Below, piece after piece: positions 1 to 9,779 of a DNA stretch of 9,907 bases (position 1 is the first letter of the stretch; every line of letters begins with the position of its first letter). The notes beneath the pieces are model-generated. The model saw only the letters and a program-made list of their open reading frames with translations. It ran no database searches and was not told the DNA's origin. Position numbers and translations under genes: made by a program. Origin of the DNA: Pleurocapsa sp. MO_226.B13 (GTDB lineage Bacteria; Cyanobacteriota; Cyanobacteriia; Cyanobacteriales; Xenococcaceae). Location of the stretch: assembly GCA_030064795.1 (NCBI GenBank), contig JASJEI010000489.1:1-9907 (forward strand), read 5' to 3'.

Positions 1-1486
1 TCATTCCCAAAGCATACAAATCGCTACTAATAGTTGGTCTGCCTGCAATTTGCTCTGGAGCCCAATAGTTTTTTTTATCTTGATTTTGGCTGGATTCTAC
101 ACTCAGATTTGGTATGGTTTTGATGTCCATTAAAATACCAAAATCATTAATCACAACTTGCCCATCTTCATAACGAATCGTTAAGTTAGCGGGTTTAATA
201 TTGCGATGAATAATGCGATTTTGATGAATAAAGCTTAAAACCGAGAGAGTGCTGCTTAAAATCTTAACTATCTCCAGAAGCGAGAGATTTTGCTGCTCGA
301 TTCTTTGTGCTAGATTTTCTCCGCGAATGTATTCCTGAACTAAATAAAATTCGTCATTTTCTTCAAAATGATCCCAAACTTGAGGTATTTGCTCGTGATA
401 TCCTAGTCTTTCTAGAATTGACAGTTCTTCGGCAAACCTTCTTTCTATTTTGATTTTATCTATACCATGAACGCTCGGTAACTCAATTTGCTTAATAACA
501 CAGGGAGATTGATACTGACGATGCAGATTATCAGCTAAATAAGTTTCTATCCCTGCATTTCCCCCTAAATAGCGAGTAATAGCGTATCTTGCTCCTACTA
601 CCTGCTTAATTCTTAGCAAAGGTCGCAGATCAGTCAATACTTCTAAAGCAGAAACATATCGTTCCTCCAGACTGGGGGACATCATTTTTGCTAGAATAAC
701 CTGAAGTTTAGAACCGATCTGACACTGGTCTTGCCATCTGAGATTAGTCTGTTCTAACTCTTGTGGCGATCGCCCAGTTAGGGCATAAACGGCAGATCTG
801 GCCAAGGCATAGATGTCACTGGCAAAGTTAGATTGTCCTGCTTTTTGTTCTGGTGCAATATAAGCCCAGTTCCCCAGAGCTTTGCCACTGGTTAGTTCTC
901 CTTTCAGATTGATTTCTGTCGATTCTATCTCGCGAACAGCACCAAAGTTAATCAAAACAAAACTATTATCCTGCTTGCGTTTGATTAAATGGATCGGTTG
1001 AACATTACGATGAATTACATTAGTTTTATGAATAAAATCTAAGATCCTGAGAACATCTTGAATTAAATAAATAACATCTGCCTCATTAAAGAGCTTGCGT
1101 TCTACTAATGTTTCTAGGTTATCGCCGTCAATGTATTCTCTTACTAGATAAAAGTGTTTATTTTCAATAAAATAATTATAAAACTGAGGAATTTGCGGAT
1201 GATCTCCAAGTCTTTCTAATACAGCGACTTCACTAATTAGATGTTGTTTAATTAGCTGCCAGTTTATTTCATTATCGTAGCTGGGAGCCAACTGCTCTAC
1301 GGCACATCTAGCATCCCCTGTAGCCTGTATATCTTTGACTAAATAGGTTTTGCCCATTTCCTCTCTACCTAATTTTTGAATAATCTGATAGCGATTACCA
1401 ATAATTGAGCCAGGGACGTGCATTATTTTTTCAGATTTAACTATTTTGGGCGCAGAATTGAGTAAGTCCCGCTTGGGAATAGGCAT
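1..1486 (-). CDS. Tandem kinase-like protein (probable pseudokinase), partial at 3' end
   Basis: My own translation from ATG 1486 stays open for 495 codons to the window edge, so the C-terminus is missing. An in-frame TAA lies five codons upstream and supports this start; Met22 is an alternative. Two Hanks-type Ser/Thr kinase-like domains follow one another, at about residues 33-295 and from 301 onward. Domain 1 keeps the fold signature YIAPEQ and a following SDIYAL. However, the ATP-binding Lys is Glu (AVEQL, E64), HRDxKPxN reads HRNVQPIH (N161, Q163, H166), DFG reads NFG (N180), and the glycine loop is degenerate. Domain 2 keeps K332 (CVIKQ), K431, N434, D448-F-G and A476-P-E, but HRD is HRN (N429) and its GxGxxG loop is also lost. 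Asn at this position severely weakens catalysis in known pseudokinases such as HER3. A signalling scaffold or allosteric role is inference; its partners are unknown. Confidence 0.85.
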   Translation of the reverse strand, partial: MPIPKRDLLNSAPKIVKSEKIMHVPGSIIGNRYQIIQKLGREEMGKTYLVKDIQATGDARCAVEQLAPSYDNEINWQLIKQHLISEVAVLERLGDHPQIPQFYNYFIENKHFYLVREYIDGDNLETLVERKLFNEADVIYLIQDVLRILDFIHKTNVIHRNVQPIHLIKRKQDNSFVLINFGAVREIESTEINLKGELTSGKALGNWAYIAPEQKAGQSNFASDIYALARSAVYALTGRSPQELEQTNLRWQDQCQIGSKLQVILAKMMSPSLEERYVSALEVLTDLRPLLRIKQVVGARYAITRYLGGNAGIETYLADNLHRQYQSPCVIKQIELPSVHGIDKIKIERRFAEELSILERLGYHEQIPQVWDHFEENDEFYLVQEYIRGENLAQRIEQQNLSLLEIVKILSSTLSVLSFIHQNRIIHRNIKPANLTIRYEDGQVVINDFGILMDIKTIPNLSVESSQNQDKKNYWAPEQIAGRPTISSDLYALGM

Positions 1487-1628
1487 GGTCGATCTCGATT
1501 AAAAAATAAGGCAGCAATTTTTAGCCAGATTCAGCTTATCTTTAGTTTAATAGTCAATCTTTAGCAACAACACATTACATAAAAACTACAAGATACCAGT
1601 AACAGATGCCCTATTGTACGATCGTTTT
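1487..1628. other. Spacer between ftsW and the kinase-like gene
   Basis: This 142-base, AT-rich spacer lies between two genes on the minus strand. A TTGACT box on the minus strand (1557-1552) is a possible -35 element for the kinase-like gene, but no good -10 lies at the usual distance. An 8-bp palindrome ACGATCGT at 1618-1625 abuts the ftsW stop. No intrinsic terminator is visible, so read-through from ftsW into the kinase-like gene is possible. Confidence 0.4.
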
Positions 1629-2834
1629 TTAGTTCCTGGTTAAAGTCTGTCGGGCAGAGGAAATTCGCTCCAGAGAAATCACTTCCGTAGCGTTACTTTC
1701 TCTTGCCACCCTGACTAATAATCCCGCCAAAAGCAAAGAAGCAATAATGGAATTAATTCCATAGCTAAAAAAGGGTAGAGGCAAGCCAGTAGTAGGCAAA
1801 GTACCAGTAGCCACGCCAATATTAATGAGAGATTGTCCGACAATAAATACCATTGCTCCTACTGCTACCAATCTGGGTAAGGTTTGATGACATTTAATTG
1901 CTACTCTCAAAGCCAAAGTACCATAACCAATAATCAGCAAAAGCAACAGCATACAGCCTACAAAGCCAAATTCTTCAGCATATACGGCAAAGATAAAGTC
2001 TGTAGTGCGAATCGGCAAATATGATAATTTTTGTTGAGAAAGTCCAAATCCAGAGCCATTAATCCCACCAGAAGCGATCGCCAGTAAGCTCTGAATTAAT
2101 TGGTATCCTTTATTATGATAATCCTGCCAAGGATCGATAAAAGAAGTAATTCGATCCCACTGATAGGGATTTAAGGCTACACTAATTCCCGCTACACTTA
2201 TTCCCCCCAAAGCCACTGTCATTAATTGATTCCAGGGTAATTGGGCTGCCAGAGCAATCAGCCATAAACCCATTCCACATAGTCCAGTAGTACTTAAATT
2301 AGGTTGTTTGAGAATTCCTGCCAACACCAAAGCAAAAACAGCCATCCACACCCAACGCACTCTAGCTTGTAGTCGATTCCACCTCGAAAATAAATAGGCA
2401 GCTTGCAATACTAAAAAAGGTTTAATCAACTCTGATGGCTGGAGAGAAAAAGGCCCGATAGCAATCCAACGACTTGCTCCCATAGTTGTTTTACCCAAAC
2501 CTGGAATGAGAGTAGCAAAAATTAACAACAGTAAAATCAATACCATAACGGGAGCAATTTTCAGGGTTTTTTGTAAAGATTGGCGAGCCATAAAATTAAA
2601 CCCGACAATTCCTACAACTACACCAATTAACTGCCGTTTAAAAATATAGAGACCGTCACCGTTGTTGACTATACTCTCAGGATAAGACGCTGATACCAAC
2701 GTCACCAAGCCAATTATCAGCCACACACAAGTTAGCCAATTCAATAAACGTGCTTCCCACGTCCAAAATCCGATTTCAGGAGCGACAAAAGGAATTAAAT
2801 AACTGAGATTTTGCTGGAAAATTTTAGCCTTCAC
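1629..2834 (-). CDS. ftsW: FtsW-type SEDS peptidoglycan glycosyltransferase
   Basis: This 401-residue polytopic membrane protein of the FtsW/RodA/SpoVE (SEDS) family has about ten hydrophobic segments between residues 30 and 375. SEDS proteins polymerise lipid II into glycan strands together with a partner penicillin-binding protein; FtsW acts at the septum. Family signatures seen are SRWI..GPFSLQPSELIK (121-138), the loop TTDFIFAVYAEE with the probable catalytic Asp279, and the C-terminal LPTTGLPLPFFSYG (346-359). Two positions depart from the common pattern: QPNLST at 177-182, where many relatives have QPDLGT, and Ile360 where SYGG is usual. The start codon is GTG at 2834; an in-frame TAG lies six codons upstream and no in-frame ATG lies between, so no longer form is likely. 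The ribosome-binding site is poor. FtsW is favoured over RodA by the LPTTG/SYG context; the specific cell role is inferred. Confidence 0.87.
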   Translation of the reverse strand: MKAKIFQQNLSYLIPFVAPEIGFWTWEARLLNWLTCVWLIIGLVTLVSASYPESIVNNGDGLYIFKRQLIGVVVGIVGFNFMARQSLQKTLKIAPVMVLILLLLIFATLIPGLGKTTMGASRWIAIGPFSLQPSELIKPFLVLQAAYLFSRWNRLQARVRWVWMAVFALVLAGILKQPNLSTTGLCGMGLWLIALAAQLPWNQLMTVALGGISVAGISVALNPYQWDRITSFIDPWQDYHNKGYQLIQSLLAIASGGINGSGFGLSQQKLSYLPIRTTDFIFAVYAEEFGFVGCMLLLLLIIGYGTLALRVAIKCHQTLPRLVAVGAMVFIVGQSLINIGVATGTLPTTGLPLPFFSYGINSIIASLLLAGLLVRVARESNATEVISLERISSARQTLTRN

Positions 2835-2968
2835 TCTAGATGTTATTTGCTAGTTTCATGTTTTTGCTTTTTAAAGGTAACAGAAGACCAGCAACAAATG
2901 ACAGATAAAAAATAACAAAAAAGAGGGTAAAAAGACCCCCTTTTAACTTAAGTATGATGGTGTATTGT
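2835..2968. other. Spacer between apcC and ftsW
   Basis: This 134-base non-coding spacer is made up of the apcC-proximal sequence, the apc operon terminator at 2917-2944, and about 80 AT-rich bases before ftsW. On the minus strand, a seven-codon frame (ATG 2860 to TAG 2837) ends one base before the GTG start of ftsW. Because the terminator separates the two transcripts, an ftsW promoter should lie in 2840-2915, but I see no clear -35/-10 pair. Confidence 0.4.
2917..2944 (-). terminator. Intrinsic terminator of the apc cluster
   Basis: Read on the minus strand, an A-tract and GGGGGT arm (2944-2935) is followed by a 6-base loop (2934-2929) and an ACCCTC arm, then a run of six T (2922-2917) and another T-rich stretch. 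The stem has one A/C mismatch. It lies 25 bases past the apcC stop codon, exactly where the cluster should end. A GC-rich stem with a U-tract is a textbook Rho-independent terminator. Confidence 0.85.
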
Positions 2969-3172
2969 TTACAACAAACCAGTATTCATGCCTTGTTTGC
3001 CTGTCGCCAATTCCACTTTGATAATTTTGCCACCCATTTTCATGATGCGTTGTTGCTCGCGAAACCAGTTATCGTAAGGCACGAGTTTAGTAAAGAAAGT
3101 ATTTTGCAGTTCTCTTTGAGTACGAATTCTTGTTTGACTGGGAACACAAGCAGTTACCTTAAACATACGCAT
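2969..3172 (-). CDS. apcC: Allophycocyanin core small linker LC (ApcC)
   Basis: This complete 67-residue, basic protein has the expected size of the 7.8-kDa phycobilisome core linker (CpcD-like linker family). It caps the ends of allophycocyanin cylinders by sitting in the central hole of the trimer and tuning ApcB absorption. The sequence opens MRMFKVTACVPSQTR and contains the conserved VPYDNWFREQQRI and KVELATGKQG segments, all typical of ApcC and close to invariant among cyanobacteria. The first Met is chosen over Met3 because a strong AAGGAG site (3183-3188) ends ten bases upstream of it. It is the last gene of the cluster, 282 bases after apcB and just before an intrinsic terminator. The long spacer suggests that its transcript level is set partly separately from apcAB. 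Confidence 0.97.
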   Translation of the reverse strand: MRMFKVTACVPSQTRIRTQRELQNTFFTKLVPYDNWFREQQRIMKMGGKIIKVELATGKQGMNTGLL

Positions 3173-3454
3173 GAGATAAATTCTCCTTATTTAATAAAAA
3201 AAAGTTTAATTTTCCTGTAGTAAATTGCCACCAACATAAATTGTGTAGTCGAGCTTATGTTGTATCGCCTTGTTTTAAACCGTTTACTAGTCCTGAAATA
3301 CCAAAATTCGGGAGTCAGGAGTCAATACTAGATCGTCTAAACTCATCTTTCTTTCGCGCTCGAAAAATTAAGCTTTATTAGAACTAGCACTCACTCTAGA
3401 CTTCCCGAATTTATTAGCTTACTATTCCAATATCAACTCAGGATGCCAAAAAAT
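3173..3454. repeat. apcB-apcC spacer with inverted repeat and heptamer repeats
   Basis: This is a non-coding 282-base spacer. An inverted repeat (AAATTCGGGAGTC at 3304-3316 against GACTTCCCGAATTT at 3399-3412, one extra base in one arm) brackets about 80 bases. Inside its left arm begins a perfect two-copy heptamer, GGAGTCA GGAGTCA (3311-3324), of the short tandemly repeated type known from cyanobacteria. A TCCTGA/TCAGGA pair overlaps the same arm. In the mRNA the long-range stem could act as a processing or attenuation site between apcB and apcC; that is inference. The 12-mer TTTCGCGCTCGA (3352-3363) recurs upstream of apcE. Confidence 0.55.
3183..3188 (-). promoter_or_regulatory. Ribosome-binding site of apcC
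   Basis: AAGGAG on the minus strand, ten bases before ATG 3172. It decides the start in favour of Met1 over Met3. Confidence 0.85.
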
Positions 3455-3940
3455 TTAGCTCAATCCAGAACAGATATAGTCGAAATAAACGCCCATTTCT
3501 TTACCAGCATCAGCACCAACTAAGCTAGCAGTTACTTCTTTCATCGCTTGAATAGCTTGAACTGTAGAAGCAACAGGAACTCCCAAAGAGTTATAAGTTT
3601 CTTTCAAACCGTTAAGCACGCGCTCGTCTAGGATGGAAGGATCTCCAGCCAGCATAGCGTAAGTAGAGTAACGAAGATAGTAGTCCAAGTCGCGGATACA
3701 AGCTGCATAGCGACGAGTGGTGTACATATTGCCACCAGGACGAGTAACATCAGAATAGAGCAAAGATTTTGCTACTGCTTCTTTGACGATGCTAGCAGCG
3801 TTAGCACTGATTACGCTTGCTGCACGAACTCTTAGTTGACCAGTTTGAAAATAGCTTTTGAGCTTATCCATAGCAGCACCGTCGAGGTATCTGCCTTGAA
3901 CGTCAGCTGAATTAATTACAGAGGTAATTGCGTCTTGCAT
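3455..3940 (-). CDS. apcB: Allophycocyanin beta subunit
   Basis: This complete 161-residue phycobiliprotein is the beta chain of allophycocyanin in the phycobilisome core. It pairs with ApcA into a monomer that assembles into trimeric discs. Cys81, in [14 protein letters not shown], is the thioether attachment site for one phycocyanobilin; Arg83 and Asp84, just after it, hold the bilin. Asn71, in RPGGNMY, is the position methylated to gamma-N-methylasparagine in beta subunits. The start [20 protein letters not shown] and the length match the family exactly. An AAGGAA site (3952-3957) lies about a dozen bases upstream of the ATG. The gene follows apcA after 127 bases and very probably shares its transcript. 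Confidence 0.98.
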   Translation of the reverse strand: MQDAITSVINSADVQGRYLDGAAMDKLKSYFQTGQLRVRAASVISANAASIVKEAVAKSLLYSDVTRPGGNMYTTRRYAACIRDLDYYLRYSTYAMLAGDPSILDERVLNGLKETYNSLGVPVASTVQAIQAMKEVTASLVGADAGKEMGVYFDYICSGLS

Positions 3941-4067
3941 AGTAGTTTTGTTTCCTTATCTTACCTAGTCTTAAATTGTTTAACACCGATAAGCTAGTGT
4001 ATTTTTTTGAAAAAGTTTGTTTGCGATCTTTGTTTGCGATCTATTAGCAGTGGAATCTAGCTCAATC
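3941..4067. other. apcA-apcB spacer with 13-base tandem duplication
   Basis: This 127-base non-coding spacer carries the apcB ribosome-binding site at 3952-3957. It also holds an exact head-to-tail duplication of TTTGTTTGCGATC at 4016-4041, shortly after the apcA stop codon. No stem with a U-tract is visible, in keeping with co-transcription of apcA and apcB. Confidence 0.6.
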
Positions 4068-4553
4068 CTACTGCATAGCTCCAATTACATAATCGAAATA
4101 AGAAGCAGCTTCTGTGCTGTCTTCAGAAGACATCATCGAAGTAGCCACATTTTTCATTTCGCGGATGCTTTGAGCCATAGCACCGACATCAGTACCCAAG
4201 GACTTATACATCTCTTTAGCACCAACCAAACCAATCTCTTCGATTGGAGTGACATCGCCAGCTACTACGCCATAGGTAATTAAGCGCAAGTAATAGTCCA
4301 TATCGCGAAGACAAGTTGCAGTCATTTCTTCACCGTAAGCATTACCGCCAGGAGAAACAACGTCAGGACGTTTCTGGAATAACTGATCGCCAGCTTGTTT
4401 GACGATACGCTCGCGAGACTCTGTAAGAGTTTGAGCAATACGCAAACGGCTTTCACCAGTTGTAACGAAAGATTTAATTCTTTCTAATTCGCCAGGACTC
4501 AAGTAACGAGCCTCTGCGTCAGCATTCACGATAGATTTCGTGACAATACTCAT
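4068..4553 (-). CDS. apcA: Allophycocyanin alpha subunit
   Basis: This complete 161-residue phycobiliprotein is the alpha chain of allophycocyanin. It forms heterodimers with ApcB that stack as core discs and funnel energy to ApcE. Cys81 ([13 protein letters not shown]) is the covalent phycocyanobilin site, with Arg83 and Asp84 as bilin contacts. Asn71 lies in VSPGGNAYG. The N-terminus [20 protein letters not shown] and the C-terminus [10 protein letters not shown] are family-typical. ATG 4553 is preceded by a strong GGGAGG site (4563-4568), which fixes the start. It lies 673 bases downstream of apcE, a long gap that probably contains its own promoter, since ApcA and ApcB are needed in far higher copy number than ApcE. 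Confidence 0.98.
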   Translation of the reverse strand: MSIVTKSIVNADAEARYLSPGELERIKSFVTTGESRLRIAQTLTESRERIVKQAGDQLFQKRPDVVSPGGNAYGEEMTATCLRDMDYYLRLITYGVVAGDVTPIEEIGLVGAKEMYKSLGTDVGAMAQSIREMKNVATSMMSSEDSTEAASYFDYVIGAMQ

Positions 4554-4562
4554 CGATGGATT

Positions 4563-4568
4563 CCTCCC
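4563..4568 (-). promoter_or_regulatory. Ribosome-binding site of apcA
   Basis: GGGAGG on the minus strand, nine bases before ATG 4553. It is the strongest Shine-Dalgarno sequence in the window, matching the very high expression expected of apcA. Confidence 0.85.
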
Positions 4569-4718
4569 AATACAATGAAATCAAATTAATAAATAAACTA
4601 TCAAAAAAAAGCCGATAGTGTTACCCGAACAAGATTTCCAGCTAACTCTCTCGATTAGTTAACTCTAACGCCATAGCGGTCTATCTGAGTTAATTGAGAC
4701 AAGAGCTATTCAACCAAA

Positions 4719-4781
4719 CTAGGTTTTAAAGCTTAAAATCTAGGTTTTGTTGGTGCTGGTAAAACCTATATCTGGATATAG
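4719..4781 (-). repeat. Overlapping repeats and alternative hairpins in the apcA leader
   Basis: On the plus strand CTAGGTTTT occurs at 4719-4727 and 4740-4748, exactly 21 bases apart (two helical turns). AAAACCTA at 4761-4768 is its inverted copy, giving an 8-bp hairpin with a 12-base loop (4741-4768) or, with the distal copy, an alternative longer-loop hairpin. The palindrome CTATATC-TG-GATATAG (4766-4781) overlaps this arm by three bases. Either a regulator site with two half-sites or an RNA switch would fit; neither is shown. Confidence 0.5.
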
Positions 4782-5150
4782 ATTACTTTGTTTTGCTACC
4801 CAGTTTTCAACTTTCAGCTACAAATTAGTATCGCAGCTTGCTTAAACTAATGTCTAAAAGTAGCTATTGCCTTAACAAACTTTTACATAAAGTCAATATT
4901 TTATAATAAATAATGCCTTATGCTAACTTTTGCTTTTTAAATGCCCAAAGTCAACAAATTTGTCGATCTTAACAGGCTAATTACTTTATTGGAATGATAA
5001 TCCAACCTCATTATCATCCGATATTTTGTTGCAGTTGATTGCCTTGGCTTAACAGAATGTAATGTTTGACTTTATCTATGAACCTAAAATTGTTCAGCAG
5101 CGACTATTCCCTCAGCTAGAAAGGTGAAATTCTCTAGCTTGAGAGAAGTG

Positions 5151-5208
5151 GAAGATCTCTGACTGAATTGCAACCAATTAAATTGCTTCAGTCGAGCCAG
5201 AGATCTTC
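5151..5208 (-). repeat. Long hairpin just downstream of apcE
   Basis: A perfect 11-bp outer stem GAAGATCTCTG/CAGAGATCTTC (5151-5161 and 5198-5208) continues inward through ACTGAA/TTCAGT and GCAA/TTGC with small bulges, leaving a 9-base loop. It starts 19 bases past the apcE stop. The minus strand has no U-tract after it, so it is not a standard intrinsic terminator. A 3' end stabiliser, processing site or partial terminator that lowers read-through from apcE is more likely (inference). Confidence 0.6.
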
Positions 5209-5226
5209 AATTACACCAGCGCAATC

Positions 5227-8412
<3,186 letters not shown>

Positions 8413-9495
8413 ATGACTACTACTTTTTCCCCTTCTAGCTCCCTGGAATCTTTATTAGGTAACGAAGCCGAAAGCTTATTGACTTATAAGGCAAAAGTGC
8501 CAAAAGATATGCTGCATTTACCTGGAGGAGATTTTATAGAACGTATCTTTAGTCACAGCGATCGCAACTCTCAGGTGCTTCGCAGTCTGCAACAGCTATA
8601 TTCCACAGGCAGACTTGCTAACACTGGCTATCTTTCTATTTTGCCTGTAGATCAGGGCATAGAACATTCGGGGGCAGCTTCTTTTGCCCCCAACCCGATG
8701 TATTTTGACCCCGAAAATATTATTAGATTGGCATTAGAAGGTGGTTGTAACGCCGTTGCTACTACTCTAGGGGTATTGGGCATGGTATCTCGCAAATATG
8801 CCCACCGCATTCCTTTCATTGTTAAGTTAAACCACAATGAGTTACTAACTTATCCCAATCCTAGCGATCAAATTATGTTCGGTAGCGTCGAACAAGCTTG
8901 GAATTTGGGTGCTGTAGCTGTAGGTGCAACTATTTATTTTGGTTCGCCAGAGTCATCCCGCCAGATCCAGGAAGTTAGCAAAGCCTTTGCTAAAGCACAC
9001 GAATTAGGGATGGCAACTATTCTCTGGTGTTATCTCCGCAATAGCGTCTTTAAGCAAGACAAAGACTATCATTTAGCTGCGGATCTGACAGGACAAGCCA
9101 ACCATCTTGGTGTAACTATTGAAGCAGATATCATCAAGCAAAAGCTACCCGAATGCAATGGTGGTTATGCAGCCGTGGTTAATGCTACAGGTAATAAATA
9201 TGGTCGTACCGACGATCGCGTCTATAGTGAATTATCCAGCGATCATCCGATCGATCTAACTCGCTATCAGGTACTTAATTGCTATGGAGGGCGTAGTGGT
9301 TTGATTAATTCTGGTGGTTCTTCTGGAGACAATGACTTTGCCGATGCAGTGCGTACTGCGGTAATTAATAAGCGGGCTGGCGGTTGTGGTTTAATCTCTG
9401 GTAGAAAAACATTTCAGCGTCCGATGGATGAAGGGGTTAAGTTGTTTCATGCCATACAGGATGTTTATTTGTCTGAGGATGTAACTATTGCCTGA
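8413..9495 (+). CDS. fbaB: Class I fructose-bisphosphate aldolase, FbaB/DhnA type
   Basis: This complete 360-residue cytosolic enzyme cleaves or forms fructose 1,6-bisphosphate from dihydroxyacetone phosphate and glyceraldehyde 3-phosphate, serving glycolysis, gluconeogenesis and the Calvin cycle. The DhnA/FbaB family uses a Schiff-base Lys and no metal. Seen here are [10 protein letters not shown] (77-86), the strand FIVKLNHNE (135-143), [10 protein letters not shown] (201-210), EADIIKQK (237-244), where Lys242 is the probable Schiff-base residue by family position, and two glycine-rich phosphate-binding stretches, [11 protein letters not shown] (292-302) and [10 protein letters not shown] (323-332). 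The length matches bacterial FbaB (about 350). It is monocistronic in this window and divergent from apcE. The start at 8413 has only a weak upstream purine stretch. It is not the zinc-dependent class II type; many cyanobacteria carry both classes. Confidence 0.93.
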   Translation: MTTTFSPSSSLESLLGNEAESLLTYKAKVPKDMLHLPGGDFIERIFSHSDRNSQVLRSLQQLYSTGRLANTGYLSILPVDQGIEHSGAASFAPNPMYFDPENIIRLALEGGCNAVATTLGVLGMVSRKYAHRIPFIVKLNHNELLTYPNPSDQIMFGSVEQAWNLGAVAVGATIYFGSPESSRQIQEVSKAFAKAHELGMATILWCYLRNSVFKQDKDYHLAADLTGQANHLGVTIEADIIKQKLPECNGGYAAVVNATGNKYGRTDDRVYSELSSDHPIDLTRYQVLNCYGGRSGLINSGGSSGDNDFADAVRTAVINKRAGGCGLISGRKTFQRPMDEGVKLFHAIQDVYLSEDVTIA

Positions 9496-9502
9496 TTTAG
9501 AG

Positions 9503-9521
9503 TTCGGAATTCGGAATTCGG
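9503..9521. repeat. Heptamer tandem repeat TTCGGAA
   Basis: Two full copies and one 5-base partial copy of TTCGGAA lie eight bases after the aldolase stop codon. Short heptanucleotide tandem repeats are a known feature of cyanobacterial intergenic DNA. Confidence 0.75.
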
Positions 9522-9522
9522 C

Positions 9523-9655
9523 TAGAGACGTAGCATGCGATCGCGAAGCCCGCGCATGATTCGCTTATGCTAAAGCACTAGCTTCGCGTCGTCCGAAGGT
9601 GTCCCTAAAGGGTATATCGAAGTCCGTGATAGAGTCCTTTAGGGCTACGTCTCTA
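9523..9655. mobile_element. Nested palindromic element, MITE/REP-like (about 133 bp)
   Basis: Perfect 12-bp terminal inverted repeats TAGAGACGTAGC (9523-9534) and GCTACGTCTCTA (9644-9655) enclose further nested arms: CGCGAAGC/GCTTCGCG (9542-9549, 9581-9588), CCCTAAAGG/CCTTTAGGG (9603-9611, 9636-9644), and AGCAT+GCGA against TCGC+ATGCT (9532-9540, 9561-9571). The whole can fold into a branched structure, with some arms mutually exclusive. There is no coding capacity. It looks like a non-autonomous, small palindromic repeat family; I cannot see a convincing target-site duplication. Confidence 0.65.
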
Positions 9656-9703
9656 CGATTCGATTGGTGACATCCGACCGACTCCGAATCGCTCGATTAC
9701 GGT

Positions 9704-9733
9704 GCAAGATCCATTGTCGCCAATGGATCTTGC
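9704..9733. repeat. Perfect 13-bp hairpin with 4-base loop
   Basis: GCAAGATCCATTG, loop TCGC, CAATGGATCTTGC: every base of the 13-bp arms pairs. No U-tract follows on the plus strand. It may be a stand-alone palindromic repeat or a bidirectional transcript-end hairpin. Confidence 0.75.
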
Positions 9734-9779
9734 TCCCCTGACACCTTGGGGTGAGTTGCGCCACTACATGGGGCGAACT

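Larger units (their letters stand above)
4554..5226 (-). promoter_or_regulatory. apcE-apcA intergenic region: probable apcA promoter and leader
   Basis: This 673-base AT-rich gap has no convincing coding frame. Nearest apcE are two hairpins (5151-5208, and TTCTCT/AGAGAA at 5130-5147). In the middle are two TTGACT boxes on the minus strand (4954-4949 and 4896-4891) and a TATTAT (4908-4903); none sits at the 16-18 base spacing of a standard sigma-70 promoter, so no start site is assigned. An octamer related to AAGGCAAT recurs three times (ends at 4866, 4912 and 5038). Closer to apcA are the structured repeats at 4719-4781. That the region drives apcAB(C) is inferred from its length and position. 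Confidence 0.55.

Noticed and set aside
1..1486. Frameshifted or decayed pseudogene
   Set aside because: The frame is uninterrupted for 495 codons and the structural motifs (APE, SDxYAL) are intact in both domains; only catalytic residues differ.
2954..3220. Plus-strand open frame of 88 codons across apcC
   Set aside because: It lies opposite a certain gene, crosses its start region, and the product resembles no protein family I know; it is a reading-frame shadow.
4891..4954. Two TTGACT boxes as apcA promoter -35 elements
   Set aside because: No -10-like hexamer lies 16-18 bases downstream of either, so I did not call a defined promoter.
4860..5080. HLR1 (RpaB) sites upstream of apcA
   Set aside because: Isolated TTTACA- and TTACATT-like half-sites occur, but no second half-site at the required spacing was found.
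9503..9733. CRISPR array in the repeat-rich 3' end
   Set aside because: The repeats are a 7-mer tandem and unrelated palindromes, without a regular repeat-spacer layout.
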